Origin: Nostoc sp. CHAB 5844
Lineage (GTDB): Bacteria > Cyanobacteriota > Cyanobacteriia > Cyanobacteriales > Nostocaceae
Length of the DNA: 64,000 bases
Direction: 5' to 3'
Assembly: GCF_020829595.1 (NCBI RefSeq)
Contig: NZ_JAIVFW010000035.1
Coordinates: 1 to 64,000, forward strand
Position 1 is the first letter of the stretch. Every line of letters begins with the position of its first letter. The notes under the pieces are model-generated. The model ran no database searches. It worked only from the letters and a program-made list of their open reading frames with translations, and was not told the DNA's origin. Below are positions 1-7,193 of this stretch, in pieces. Position numbers and translations under genes: made by a program.

Positions 1-2
1 TT

Positions 3-509
3 GGTTTTGGTTTACGAGTGCGTGCGCGTTTACTCACCAGAATTTACCCGTTTGAATCATTCCTCGGCGTTGATGGTAAGCCTGTGATTGAGTATGAAGT
101 GCGGGAGGTCAAAAAAACCGAGCGCGATCGCCAAAATGGCGAAACCATTGTGAAGCGTTTAGCTGGGGAAACTAAACGAATCAAACGTAACCGCAGCCGG
201 GATACTTTCAAAATGCGGCTGGGTATGGGTACAACGCTTGAGCAGTCCGGCGATGGACTTATTGAGAAAGCCAGTGGTTCATCTTTATGTAGAATTTCGC
301 TGTGGCAGTATATCTTAACTGGTGTGGAAACTGGCCGACTGCCAGAGGGCGAACTGACCAAGGAATTGCTCGACTACCGTGACTCCCTCAAAGCAAATGT
401 CACTGAACAAGGTGAGAAGCTCCTCGGTGGTAAGCATATCCAAGGTAAGTTGATGAGTAAGGTTACAAATTTACTGTTTGCTGAGTTATGTAAAATGACA
501 TCAACCTGA
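3..509 (+). CDS. Hypothetical protein, 5' end outside window
   Basis: The frame is open from base 3 with no stop upstream, so the gene probably begins before the window; the first in-window start codon is a GTG at 18. About 165 residues are visible. The protein is basic and hydrophilic with no membrane segment or signal peptide. A Lys/Arg-rich stretch (residues about 30-70 from the GTG) is followed by a more ordinary C-terminal half. I do not recognise a family or catalytic motif. A short hairpin follows the stop, so this is likely the last gene of its transcript. Coding is judged from the long open frame and normal codon use; the function is unknown. Confidence 0.55.
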   Translation, partial: GFGLRVRARLLTRIYPFESFLGVDGKPVIEYEVREVKKTERDRQNGETIVKRLAGETKRIKRNRSRDTFKMRLGMGTTLEQSGDGLIEKASGSSLCRISLWQYILTGVETGRLPEGELTKELLDYRDSLKANVTEQGEKLLGGKHIQGKLMSKVTNLLFAELCKMTST

Positions 510-515
510 TGTTTA

Positions 516-538
516 ACCCTTCATGAAAAATGAAGGGT
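516..538 (+). terminator. Hairpin after first gene
   Basis: Perfect 9-bp arms (ACCCTTCAT / ATGAAGGGT) around a 5-base loop, 7 bases after the stop codon. The tail is only weakly T-rich, so termination is probable rather than certain. Confidence 0.5.
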
Positions 539-651
539 CTTAAAACCTCATAAACTTTCAGTTACCCTGAATCTGATGGTAGTATCAGTATCATCACATC
601 AGAGACACCAACTCTTTTTCCGGCTAAACAAAAAGCACAATGAAGAGTGCT

Positions 652-870
652 GAGGAGCCACTGCGTTGGGGAGACAGTGCCGTGGTGTTAGCGTAGCGAT
701 CTTCGACGTAGGAGCGTCGGCAGTGCGTTGGGCGGCTTTGCCGACAGTCACGCAACTGCCGCGCATGGTTTCCCACGCCAGTCCGCACAACGGGGGTTCC
801 CCCCGCAAGCGGCTGGCTCGACTTGAGGCAACTGTCGTCGGCTTTGCCGACAGTCACGCAAGTGGCGTTG
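652..870. repeat. GC-rich mosaic repeat cassette, copy 1
   Basis: A GC-rich block built from modules that recur elsewhere in the window (6921-7149, 21541-21720, 23502-23617, 52517-52640). Shared pieces include GGCGGCTTTGCCGACAGTCA, GTGTTAGCGTAGCGATCTTC and CGACGTAGGAGCGTCGGC. Many modules are internally palindromic (GTCGGC...GCCGAC). Short ORFs here follow the repeat in several frames and are not convincing genes. The cassette fills most of the gap before purB. Confidence 0.8.
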
Positions 871-990
871 CTAACATAAAAAAGACCATCTAATTATATT
901 TAGAAGAAAACCCTGTTCCCTGTTGCCTTCTTGTTGTATATCTAGGCTAATTAGACTGTAAAATATGACAGTTGTATTCTGCCGCGAACG

Positions 991-2286
991 TTGATTGAGC
1001 GTTATACCTTGCCCGAAATGGGCAACCTGTGGACTGAATTTTATAAGTTCCAAACCTGGCTTCAGGTAGAGATTGCAGCTTGTGAAGCCCAAGCTGAACT
1101 GGGTTACATTCCCTCTGGTACAGTTGAAGAAATCAAAGCTAAGGCTAATTTTGATCCCAAGCGGATTCTAGAAATTGAAGCGGAAGTTCGTCATGATGTC
1201 ATCGCGTTCTTGACAAATGTCAACGAATATGTAGGTAAAGCTGGACGTTATATCCACTTGGGTTTAACCAGTTCAGATGTACTTGATACGGCCTTAGCAC
1301 TGCAACTAGTTGCCAGTTTGGATATATTATCCCAACGGCTGGAAGATTTGATTGAGGTAATTCGCCAAAAGGCACGGGAACACAAACATACAGTGATGAT
1401 TGGGCGATCGCACGGCATCCACGCCGAACCAATCACCTTTGGTTTTAAGTTAGCTGGGTGGTTGGCGGAAGTATTGCGCCACCAAGAACGTTTAAAAATT
1501 CTTCATGAAACCATTGCTGTCGGCAAGATTTCTGGTGCAGTGGGAACCTATGCCAATATCGAACCGCGTGTCGAAGCGCTCGCTTGTCAAAAGCTGGGAC
1601 TCAAACCAGATACAGCTTCCACCCAAGTAATTTCCCGCGATCGTCACGCCGATTACGTACAGCAATTAGCTTTAGTGGCAGCATCCATTGAACGTTTTGC
1701 CGTCGAAATTCGCAATCTGCAAAAAACAGACGTTCTGGAAGTTGAAGAATTCTTCGCTAAAGGGCAAAAAGGTTCGAGTGCAATGCCGCACAAGCGCAAC
1801 CCCATCCGTGCTGAAAGATTAACGGGGATGGCGCGTTTAGTAAGGAGTCATGCTGGTGCAACTTTAGAAAACATTGCTTTATGGCATGAAAGGGACATTT
1901 CCCACAGTTCTGTAGAACGAGTAGTTCTGCCCGATACCTGCATTTTGACGCACTTTATGCTGGTAGAAATCACCGACTTGGTGAAAAATTTACTTGTTTA
2001 TCCAGAGAACATGGCGCGAAATCTCAACTGTTATGGCGGTGTAGTCTTCAGCCAAAGAGTGCTACTCACCTTAATAGACAAGGGATTGAACCGCGAAGAA
2101 GCTTATGCGCTCGTGCAACAAAGCGCCCACGCTGCTTGGAATAAACCTGAAGGGAATTTTCACGATTTGATTAGTAAAGATCCGCGAGTAACCGAAAAAC
2201 TCTCGCCAGCAGAAATTGAAAAGTGTTTTGATCCGCAGCACCATCTCCAGCATTTGGAAGAAATTTACAAACGTTTGGATATTTAG
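991..2286 (+). CDS. purB: Adenylosuccinate lyase
   Basis: Catalyses two fumarate-releasing steps of purine synthesis (SAICAR to AICAR, adenylosuccinate to AMP) in the cytoplasm. At 431 residues it has the normal bacterial length. The fumarase/aspartase superfamily signature SSAMPHKRNP lies at residues 262-271 with the mobile-loop catalytic serine, and GRSHGIHAEP at 138-147 carries the catalytic histidine region. TSSDV at 93-97 is the substrate-binding segment. The start is TTG at 991, giving MIERYTLPEM, the usual N-terminus in cyanobacteria; no upstream ATG fits. The gene stands alone: a repeat cassette lies upstream and a cluster of MITE-like repeats downstream. Confidence 0.96.
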   Translation: MIERYTLPEMGNLWTEFYKFQTWLQVEIAACEAQAELGYIPSGTVEEIKAKANFDPKRILEIEAEVRHDVIAFLTNVNEYVGKAGRYIHLGLTSSDVLDTALALQLVASLDILSQRLEDLIEVIRQKAREHKHTVMIGRSHGIHAEPITFGFKLAGWLAEVLRHQERLKILHETIAVGKISGAVGTYANIEPRVEALACQKLGLKPDTASTQVISRDRHADYVQQLALVAASIERFAVEIRNLQKTDVLEVEEFFAKGQKGSSAMPHKRNPIRAERLTGMARLVRSHAGATLENIALWHERDISHSSVERVVLPDTCILTHFMLVEITDLVKNLLVYPENMARNLNCYGGVVFSQRVLLTLIDKGLNREEAYALVQQSAHAAWNKPEGNFHDLISKDPRVTEKLSPAEIEKCFDPQHHLQHLEEIYKRLDI

Positions 2287-2311
2287 TCAATTCCCCCCTA
2301 GTTAGGCTAGG

Positions 2312-2420
2312 GTGTACACACAAGTCTAAAATAGTTGACTCCAAATAGCTTTTACCCCACCCTAACCTCCCCAAGGCTCAGCTACGGTGTAAAGGGGGGT
2401 AATTCAACTTGTGTGTACAC
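2312..2420. repeat. 109-bp element with perfect 14-bp terminal inverted repeats
   Basis: Ends are GTGTACACACAAGT at 2312-2325 and its exact reverse complement at 2407-2420. The interior is C-rich on this strand. It has no coding capacity and looks like a small non-autonomous element. No clear target duplication is seen. Confidence 0.65.
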
Positions 2421-2429
2421 GGTAGCTAG

Positions 2430-2537
2430 TTATACCATGTCACCAAATAAATGATACAAATAATTTCTCCTCTGCCCCTCTGCTCCCCTGCTCCTCTGCC
2501 TGCCTAAATGTATCAATTTTAAAGTGAAATGGTATTA
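2430..2537. repeat. MITE-like repeat A, copy 1
   Basis: Nearly identical over its whole length to 9964-10071. Ends are TACCATgTCAC and GTGAAATGGTA, and the imperfect terminal inverted repeats extend to about 30 bp. TTA flanks both sides in both copies, so a TTA or TA target duplication is possible. The interior is a pyrimidine-rich run. Non-coding. Confidence 0.85.
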
Positions 2538-2629
2538 GGCGGGGATTACCTGATCTTGTTTCCAGCTTGAAACTCCAAAGCCGAAGAGCAAAAGTAGTTC
2601 AAGGTTTACATAATATATAAAGGAAAGCA

Positions 2630-2742
2630 GGCGTTGCATAAATGCGGGATGAATTAAGCATTTTTAGCAAAGTGAACTATCGATTTTTCAAGCCTTTGCG
2701 CCTTTGAGCGAAACAAAAAACATCCCACTAATCAGCAACGCC
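2630..2742. mobile_element. MITE-like repeat B, copy 1, with 8-bp target duplication
   Basis: A 113-bp element starting GGCGTTGC and ending GCAACGCC, with imperfect inverted ends of about 22 bp. The direct repeat GGAAAGCA flanks it at 2622-2629 and 2743-2750. A second copy at 9814-9926 differs at one visible base and has its own 8-bp duplication. It encodes nothing and must be mobilised in trans. Confidence 0.92.
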
Positions 2743-2779
2743 GGAAAGCACTTACTAACAGTGTTTCTTTTAATGTGTT

Positions 2780-2953
2780 TTATGAAGCACAGCCACAAAC
2801 AGATTGACATTGAGTACAAACCTCACCTTCTTGATGACCATTAGCACAAGCATCACAACAGTAAGGTTTGCCATCTTTCATTACAGCATCTTCAATGGAA
2901 ACTATACACAGGCAAGTTCCACAAGCACATTTTACTTGAGTTACGTTAGACAT
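2780..2953 (-). CDS. smtA: SmtA/BmtA-type bacterial metallothionein
   Basis: A 57-residue cytoplasmic metal-chelating protein. Cysteines fall at 9, 11, 14, 16 (KCACGTCLC), 32, 33 and 36 (YCCDACANGH), then 46, 49, 53 and 55 near the C-terminus, with one histidine at 40. This is the layout of the cyanobacterial SmtA family, which folds as a small zinc-finger-like domain around a four-metal cluster. The second cluster histidine of SmtA (His49 in Synechococcus SmtA) appears here as Cys49, and there is an extra Cys33, giving 11 Cys and 1 His. The gene is divergent from an ArsR-type repressor at 3129, the classical smtA/smtB arrangement, with a strong palindrome between them. Repression relieved by metal is the likely control. 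Confidence 0.93.
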   Translation of the reverse strand: MSNVTQVKCACGTCLCIVSIEDAVMKDGKPYCCDACANGHQEGEVCTQCQSVCGCAS

Positions 2954-3074
2954 AGCTTTACTCTCTTTTTTGTGAAATTATTTAGTAGAGCAGAATTTAG
3001 GAGCCAAACAGGTTTTATATCTGGCTTTTAAATAAATGGCAGGGGTAATAATTGCTGCTTTAACGCAACAATCA

Positions 3075-3102
3075 TAACATATCAGTGTTGGCTGATATGT
3101 TA
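3075..3102. promoter_or_regulatory. Candidate ArsR-family operator
   Basis: A perfect inverted repeat with 11-bp arms TAACATATCAG / CTGATATGTTA and a 6-base spacer, in the intergenic region between the divergent metallothionein and repressor genes. TATAATA follows at about 3104 as a possible -10 box for the repressor gene, so the palindrome would sit over its promoter. Position and symmetry are seen; binding is inferred. Confidence 0.75.
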
Positions 3103-3128
3103 CTATAATAAAGCTTTTTGGAAGATTA

Positions 3129-3467
3129 ATGATCACTAAAACTGAAATTAATAAAACGCAAGCATCTGAGTTAAAGGTCAAGCTATTTCGAGGGTTTTCT
3201 GACCACTCACGTCTGTCTATTCTGAATGCATTGCGTTCTAAACCTTTAACCGTCAACGAAATTGTTGAGGTAACAGGACTTACTCAATCTAATGTTTCTA
3301 ACCATCTAGGATGTTTGCGCTGTTGTGATTTAGTTGTCCGTCAACAACGGGGACGTTTTGTTTATTACCAACTTAGTGACGAACGTATCGGTAAACTCTT
3401 AGACTTAGCCGATGAACTATTAACTGATGTGGCTTTAGGTATAAACAAATGCGAGCGCTATGAGTAA
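3129..3467 (+). CDS. ArsR/SmtB-family metal-responsive repressor, CmtR-like
   Basis: A 112-residue winged-helix repressor. The recognition helix region is TVNEIVEVTGLTQSNVSNHL (residues 41-60) followed by CLRCCDLVV. Cysteines 62, 65 and 66 lie in this segment and Cys108 near the C-terminus. The spacing Cys62-Cys66 plus a C-terminal Cys matches the Cd/Pb site of mycobacterial CmtR (Cys57, Cys61, Cys102), and the ELCVCD site of classical SmtB/ArsR is absent. I infer a thiolate sensor for Cd(II), Pb(II) or a similar soft metal. It is divergent from the metallothionein and upstream of a MerC-like gene, its likely targets. The ATG at 3129 gives normal family length. Confidence 0.88.
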   Translation: MITKTEINKTQASELKVKLFRGFSDHSRLSILNALRSKPLTVNEIVEVTGLTQSNVSNHLGCLRCCDLVVRQQRGRFVYYQLSDERIGKLLDLADELLTDVALGINKCERYE

Positions 3468-3638
3468 AAGCGAACTACGTAGGCTTTTGCAAGTTTGCTG
3501 ATTACAAAGAACAGGTAAAAAGAATAACAAGAATCAAAAATACTTCTTTAAACAAAGAAACAAAAAATATTACAATGCACCTTATGACCGAGAAATTTCG
3601 CATAACAGCAAAATAATTAATACAAAGGAGCCATATTT

Positions 3639-4037
3639 GTGCATAGCGGAAGAATGCAGACATTGATGGATAAAACTGCGATCGCATTTTCGACTGCATG
3701 TGCTATTCATTGTCTATTTCTACCAGTTTTTGTCATCATGCTACCTGCGTTGACAACCACTTCTATTGGTGACGAAAGCTTTCACCGTCTTCTGCTATGG
3801 TTTGTCTTCCCGATAAGCGTGTTAGCTTTGACACAAGGATGTCGTCGCCATAAAAATCGAACAGTACTTAGCTTTGGTGTCTTGGGGTTGCTGCTTCTTG
3901 GCATCCCTGCAATTGTTGGTCACGAAGTCTTAGGTGAAGTGGGCGAACGTTTTGTTACAGTTTTAGGCGCAACTGTCTTAGCATTTGGACATGTTCGTAA
4001 CTATAAGTTGTGCCGGAAAAATAAATGCAGATTTTAA
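3639..4037 (+). CDS. MerC-domain membrane protein
   Basis: A 132-residue inner-membrane protein with about four hydrophobic segments. The first contains CAIHC at 21-25, matching the MerC-type cysteine pair that handles mercuric or other soft-metal ions. The start is GTG at 3639, preceded by AAAGGAG eight bases upstream; the internal Met6 is less well placed. It lies 170 bp downstream of the CmtR-like repressor in the same direction, and the metallothionein is just beyond, so a role in metal uptake or efflux is inferred. MerC-domain proteins are common in cyanobacteria without a mer operon, so mercury itself need not be the substrate. Confidence 0.8.
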   Translation: MHSGRMQTLMDKTAIAFSTACAIHCLFLPVFVIMLPALTTTSIGDESFHRLLLWFVFPISVLALTQGCRRHKNRTVLSFGVLGLLLLGIPAIVGHEVLGEVGERFVTVLGATVLAFGHVRNYKLCRKNKCRF

Positions 4038-4114
4038 TTTTTGCCACTGCTGGAATTATCGCCAGCAGTGGGTAATATAAATAACAAATATTTGCTTATT
4101 TATAATTTGCCCTA

Positions 4115-4663
4115 ATGATTGAAATTCTCGCCATGCTTTCTGCTTCTGCGGCAGCAGGAATCAGAATAGGCATACCTCTATTGATCATCGGACTGTTGCA
4201 GGGCAGCAACTTGTGGTCACAGACTCCTATTTTATCTCACATTTCCCCACAGATTTTGTTAGGCTTTCTCACCAGTTGGTCATTATTAGAATTATTTGCT
4301 TCCAAAAAACTGCTGGGGCAGAGAGTCATACAAGTAGTTCAACTATTCTTATCTCCGCTTGTGGGGGCAATTATGGGGTTAGCAGTCGCTTCCGCCACAG
4401 CCACACCTGACTGGTTGATTGCCTTAATTGGTGGATTGTTAGCTTTGGTATTACAACTCGTGCAAGTTGGTTGGTTTTATCGCTTGCGCGGCTTACCTTT
4501 ATGGGCAGTTTTTCTGCAAGATACTCTTTGCATTGCTTTAGTATTATTTGCTTTTGATGCTCCTTGGCAAGGTGGATTAATTGCTTTAATACTGCTTTGG
4601 TTTGCCGTGCGTAGTGCTAAGCAATGGTATGACTGGCGTTATCAAAGGAAAAGTATTAATTAA
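4115..4663 (+). CDS. DUF4126-like integral membrane protein
   Basis: A 182-residue very hydrophobic protein with five or six predicted membrane segments and a short basic C-terminal tail (KQWYDWRYQRKSIN). The N-terminus, with SASAAAGIRIGIPLLIIGLL, resembles the DUF4126 family of uncharacterised membrane proteins. No catalytic or metal-binding motif is visible. It sits 77 bp after the MerC-like gene in the same direction, so co-transcription with the metal locus is possible but not shown. Family assignment rests on general resemblance; its biochemical role is unknown. Confidence 0.7.
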   Translation: MIEILAMLSASAAAGIRIGIPLLIIGLLQGSNLWSQTPILSHISPQILLGFLTSWSLLELFASKKLLGQRVIQVVQLFLSPLVGAIMGLAVASATATPDWLIALIGGLLALVLQLVQVGWFYRLRGLPLWAVFLQDTLCIALVLFAFDAPWQGGLIALILLWFAVRSAKQWYDWRYQRKSIN

Positions 4664-4749
4664 TATATAAATCCGATTTTATTTGTGAGAATCTGATTGT
4701 CGAGAGTTATCTATTATTAGTAATTTCTGACGAATGATTGAGGAATGCC

Positions 4750-4803
4750 ATAGCAATTAAAAGTAGAAACATTATCTGCAACGTTTCTACTTTTAATTGC
4801 TAT
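4750..4803. other. Perfect 21-bp inverted repeat
   Basis: Arms at 4750-4770 and 4783-4803 are exact reverse complements with a 12-base loop. The arms are AT-rich (GCAATTAAAAGTAGAAAC is part of the left arm). No T-run follows, so it is not a textbook terminator, although it lies 87 bases after the DUF4126 gene. It could be an RNA-stabilising hairpin or a repeat element. Confidence 0.7.
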
Positions 4804-5034
4804 ACGGATAATTTCTCATCTTTTCAACGCTCAAATTCTGACGTAGCCGTAACACACCCTACGGAATTGGATTGTATCAGTTACCAGATACCATAAAATC
4901 ATAGCGCCAGGATTGCATAACGTTTTTCTCTACAAACAAAACCTGCTCTAATGGTTTATAGACACAACTCCCCTACCAGTGATAGGGTTATCAGCTGCTC
5001 AAGCTAAACACTGTAGTTCTCTAGGTAGTTTTGC

Positions 5035-5913
5035 ATGGTACTGGATATCTCTTCTTTGCCTTTGGCATTTCAATTTACGTCTCCAGGCCCGATTTTGGTG
5101 AAAATTGGGCCATTAACTATCCGCTGGTATGGCTTGTTGATTGCGACGGCGGTGTTGATTGGTGTCAGCCTTTCTCAGTACTTGGCAAAGCGCCGGAATG
5201 TTAATCCAGAGTTACTGAGTGATTTATCAATTTGGCTGGTAGTTGGGGCAATTCCCGCAGCAAGACTATATTATGTTTTGTTTGAATGGGCAGAATATGC
5301 CCAAAGTCCAGAGAAAATTATCGCTATTTGGGAAGGCGGCATTGCTATCCACGGTGCAATTATAGGTGGAACAATAGCCGCCTTAATTTTTGCCAAACTC
5401 AAGCGCGTTTCTTTTTGGCAACTAGCAGATTTAGTTGCACCTTCGCTAATTTTAGGACAGGCGATCGGGCGATGGGGCAATTTCTTTAACTCGGAAGCTT
5501 TTGGTAGTCCCACTAATTTACCTTGGAAGCTATATATTCCACCAGAACGCCGCCCTTCAGGATTAACAAATTTTGAATACTTTCATCCCACTTTTTTATA
5601 TGAATCGCTGTGGGATTTAATGGTGTTTACCTTGCTATTAAATTTATTTTTCCGGGGTATATCTGGCAAGCTACGTCTGAAACTAGGCACTTTATTTATG
5701 GTTTACTTAACAGCCTACAGCACAGGTCGCTTTTGGATTGAAGGTTTACGCACTGATAGTTTGATGCTGGGGCTGCTGAGAATAGCCCAAGTCGTGAGTT
5801 TAACAGGCATTCTCGCAGGATTAGCTGGGTTAGCTTGGCTGTACTTGTATAAGCGTCCTTTACCTGATGTGGTTGCGTCCAGCGATAAAGAAGGAATGAC
5901 TAGTAACAAATGA
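5035..5913 (+). CDS. lgt: Prolipoprotein diacylglyceryl transferase
   Basis: Transfers diacylglycerol from phosphatidylglycerol to the lipobox cysteine of prolipoproteins, the first step of lipoprotein maturation in the plasma membrane. It has 292 residues with seven or so membrane segments. The Lgt signature [13 protein letters not shown] is at 145-157, and the conserved HGAIIGG with the essential histidine is at 106-112. YESLWD and [13 protein letters not shown] near the C-terminus are also family hallmarks. The window encodes at least one client, the SodC lipoprotein at 47.7 kb. A 17-bp palindrome lies about 48 bases upstream. The stop codon falls inside a heptamer repeat. Confidence 0.96.
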   Translation: MVLDISSLPLAFQFTSPGPILVKIGPLTIRWYGLLIATAVLIGVSLSQYLAKRRNVNPELLSDLSIWLVVGAIPAARLYYVLFEWAEYAQSPEKIIAIWEGGIAIHGAIIGGTIAALIFAKLKRVSFWQLADLVAPSLILGQAIGRWGNFFNSEAFGSPTNLPWKLYIPPERRPSGLTNFEYFHPTFLYESLWDLMVFTLLLNLFFRGISGKLRLKLGTLFMVYLTAYSTGRFWIEGLRTDSLMLGLLRIAQVVSLTGILAGLAGLAWLYLYKRPLPDVVASSDKEGMTSNK

Positions 5914-5931
5914 CTATGGACAATTGACCAA
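5911..5931. repeat. Heptamer tandem repeat (STRR-like) over the lgt stop codon
   Basis: Three heptamers TGACTAT GGACAAT TGACCAA; the first three bases are the lgt stop. Same family as 6874-6901 and 16317-16351. Confidence 0.6.
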
Positions 5932-5942
5932 AAATAAAAAAT

Positions 5943-5964
5943 GCCCCAGATTTGACTCTAGGGC
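5943..5964. terminator. Hairpin between lgt and cobM
   Basis: Arms GCCCCAGA / TCTAGGGC (one mismatch) with a 6-base loop, about 30 bases after the lgt stop. The A-run precedes the hairpin, so the T-tail is on the minus strand; termination of lgt is plausible but not canonical. Confidence 0.4.
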
Positions 5965-6102
5965 TTAACCAGGGTGCATCTACCATTCCACTCTTCTATA
6001 GTTAGAGGGTGAATCCGGAAGGATACTGAGAAAATGCCAGAAAATTTTTGGAAAAATTTTTGATTTACGGGTAAATACGTAAAAATAATATAAGTTTTTT
6101 GT

Positions 6103-6876
6103 ATGGAAACTCAGCTAAATTCTATAAAAACAGCAGTTTATATTGTAGGAGCAGGGCCAGGAGATCCAGATTTATTAACAGTTAAGGCGCAAAAACTCCT
6201 CTCTACGGCGGATGTAATTTTATTTGCTGATGCTTTAGTGCCAGAACAAATATTAAATCTGTGCCGACAAGATGCGGAAATTATTCCGAGTGCGGATAAG
6301 ACTTTAGAAGAGATTGTAGCGTTGATGCTGGAGCGAGTGCGATCGCATAAATCTATTGTCCGTCTCCATTCTGGCGACCCCAGTCTCTACAGTGCTGTTC
6401 ACGAACAAATGCAAATGCTGGCTGAGGCTAACATTCCCTTTGAAGTAGTGCCAGGAATTAGCGCCTTTCAAGCGGCGGCTGCCAAACTTAAAGTGGAACT
6501 GACAGTTCCTGGTTTAGTCCAAACTATCATCCTGACGCGCATTAGCGGACGCACAGAAGTTCCACCGACAGAAGAATTAGCCAGCCTCGCCGCCCATCAA
6601 GCTAGTTTATGCTTATATCTGAGTGCGCGTCATGTCGAAAATGCCCAAACCAAATTATCAGAACATTACTCAGATGAAACCCCCGTTGCAATTTGCTTTC
6701 GCCTGGGTTGGCCTGATGAAAAAATTCGGGTTGTCCCCCTCAAACAAATGGCAGAATGCACTCATCAAGAAAATCTGATTCGCACCACACTATATGTAAT
6801 TAGTCCGGCACTCTTGCCAACAAATGGGCGATCGCATTTATATAATCCTGAATATCAACATTTATTTCGTGCTTAG
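6103..6876 (+). CDS. cobM: Precorrin-4 C11-methyltransferase
   Basis: A SAM-dependent uroporphyrin-III/corrin methyltransferase of the cobalamin pathway, adding the C11 methyl group to (cobalt-)precorrin-4. Its 257 residues match the family. VYIVGAGPGDPDLLTVKAQ (residues about 12-30) is the N-terminal SAM-binding glycine loop, LHSGDPSLYSA (about 88-98) the second conserved loop and VVPGISAFQAAAA (about 115-127) the third. TVPGLVQTIILTRISGRT is characteristic of CobM/CbiF rather than other corrin methyltransferases. The start ATG at 6103 is the first in frame. It is alone here with no other cob genes and no recognisable cobalamin riboswitch upstream. Confidence 0.93.
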   Translation: METQLNSIKTAVYIVGAGPGDPDLLTVKAQKLLSTADVILFADALVPEQILNLCRQDAEIIPSADKTLEEIVALMLERVRSHKSIVRLHSGDPSLYSAVHEQMQMLAEANIPFEVVPGISAFQAAAAKLKVELTVPGLVQTIILTRISGRTEVPPTEELASLAAHQASLCLYLSARHVENAQTKLSEHYSDETPVAICFRLGWPDEKIRVVPLKQMAECTHQENLIRTTLYVISPALLPTNGRSHLYNPEYQHLFRA

Positions 6877-6901
6877 TCATTGGTCATTTGTCATTTGCCA
6901 C
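6874..6901. repeat. Heptamer tandem repeat over the cobM stop codon
   Basis: Heptamers TAGTCAT TGGTCAT TTGTCAT TTGCCAC; the first includes the TAG stop of cobM. It is the reverse-complement orientation of the repeat at 16317-16351. Confidence 0.65.
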
Positions 6902-6920
6902 TTTTTCTATCTCTGTGTCG

Positions 6921-7149
6921 CGCCAGTGAGGGAGTCGGCAAAGCCGACAGTCACGCAACTGCGAACCCGAAGGGGGGTTCCAAGCGTTGTAGCAACTGGC
7001 GTTGCCTCACCACGGTGCTGTCTCCCCAACGCACTGCCAACGCTCCTACGTTGAAGATCGCTACGCTAACACCACGGCGCTGTCTCCCCAACGCACTGGC
7101 TTCTCTGCGCCTCTGCGGTAGCCTGCGGCAAGCCCTTGCGCGTCTACGA
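6921..7149. repeat. GC-rich mosaic repeat cassette, copy 2
   Basis: Shares modules with 652-870 but in the opposite orientation (CGGCAAAGCCGACAGTCACG, CCTACGTTGAAGATCGCTAC, TGTCTCCCCAACGCACTG). Apparent ORFs inside are in repeat sequence and not supported as genes. Confidence 0.8.
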
Positions 7150-7193
7150 TAAACTTAACAGTGTAAATAACGTCAAAACTCTAATTCAGTGCT

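Noticed and set aside
599-893. Overlapping short ORFs on both strands in the repeat cassette
   Set aside because: They translate repeat modules, recurring wherever the cassette occurs, in different frames.
5914-6102. Cobalamin riboswitch before cobM
   Set aside because: The short leader lacks the B12-box and conserved stems; only a small hairpin near lgt is seen.
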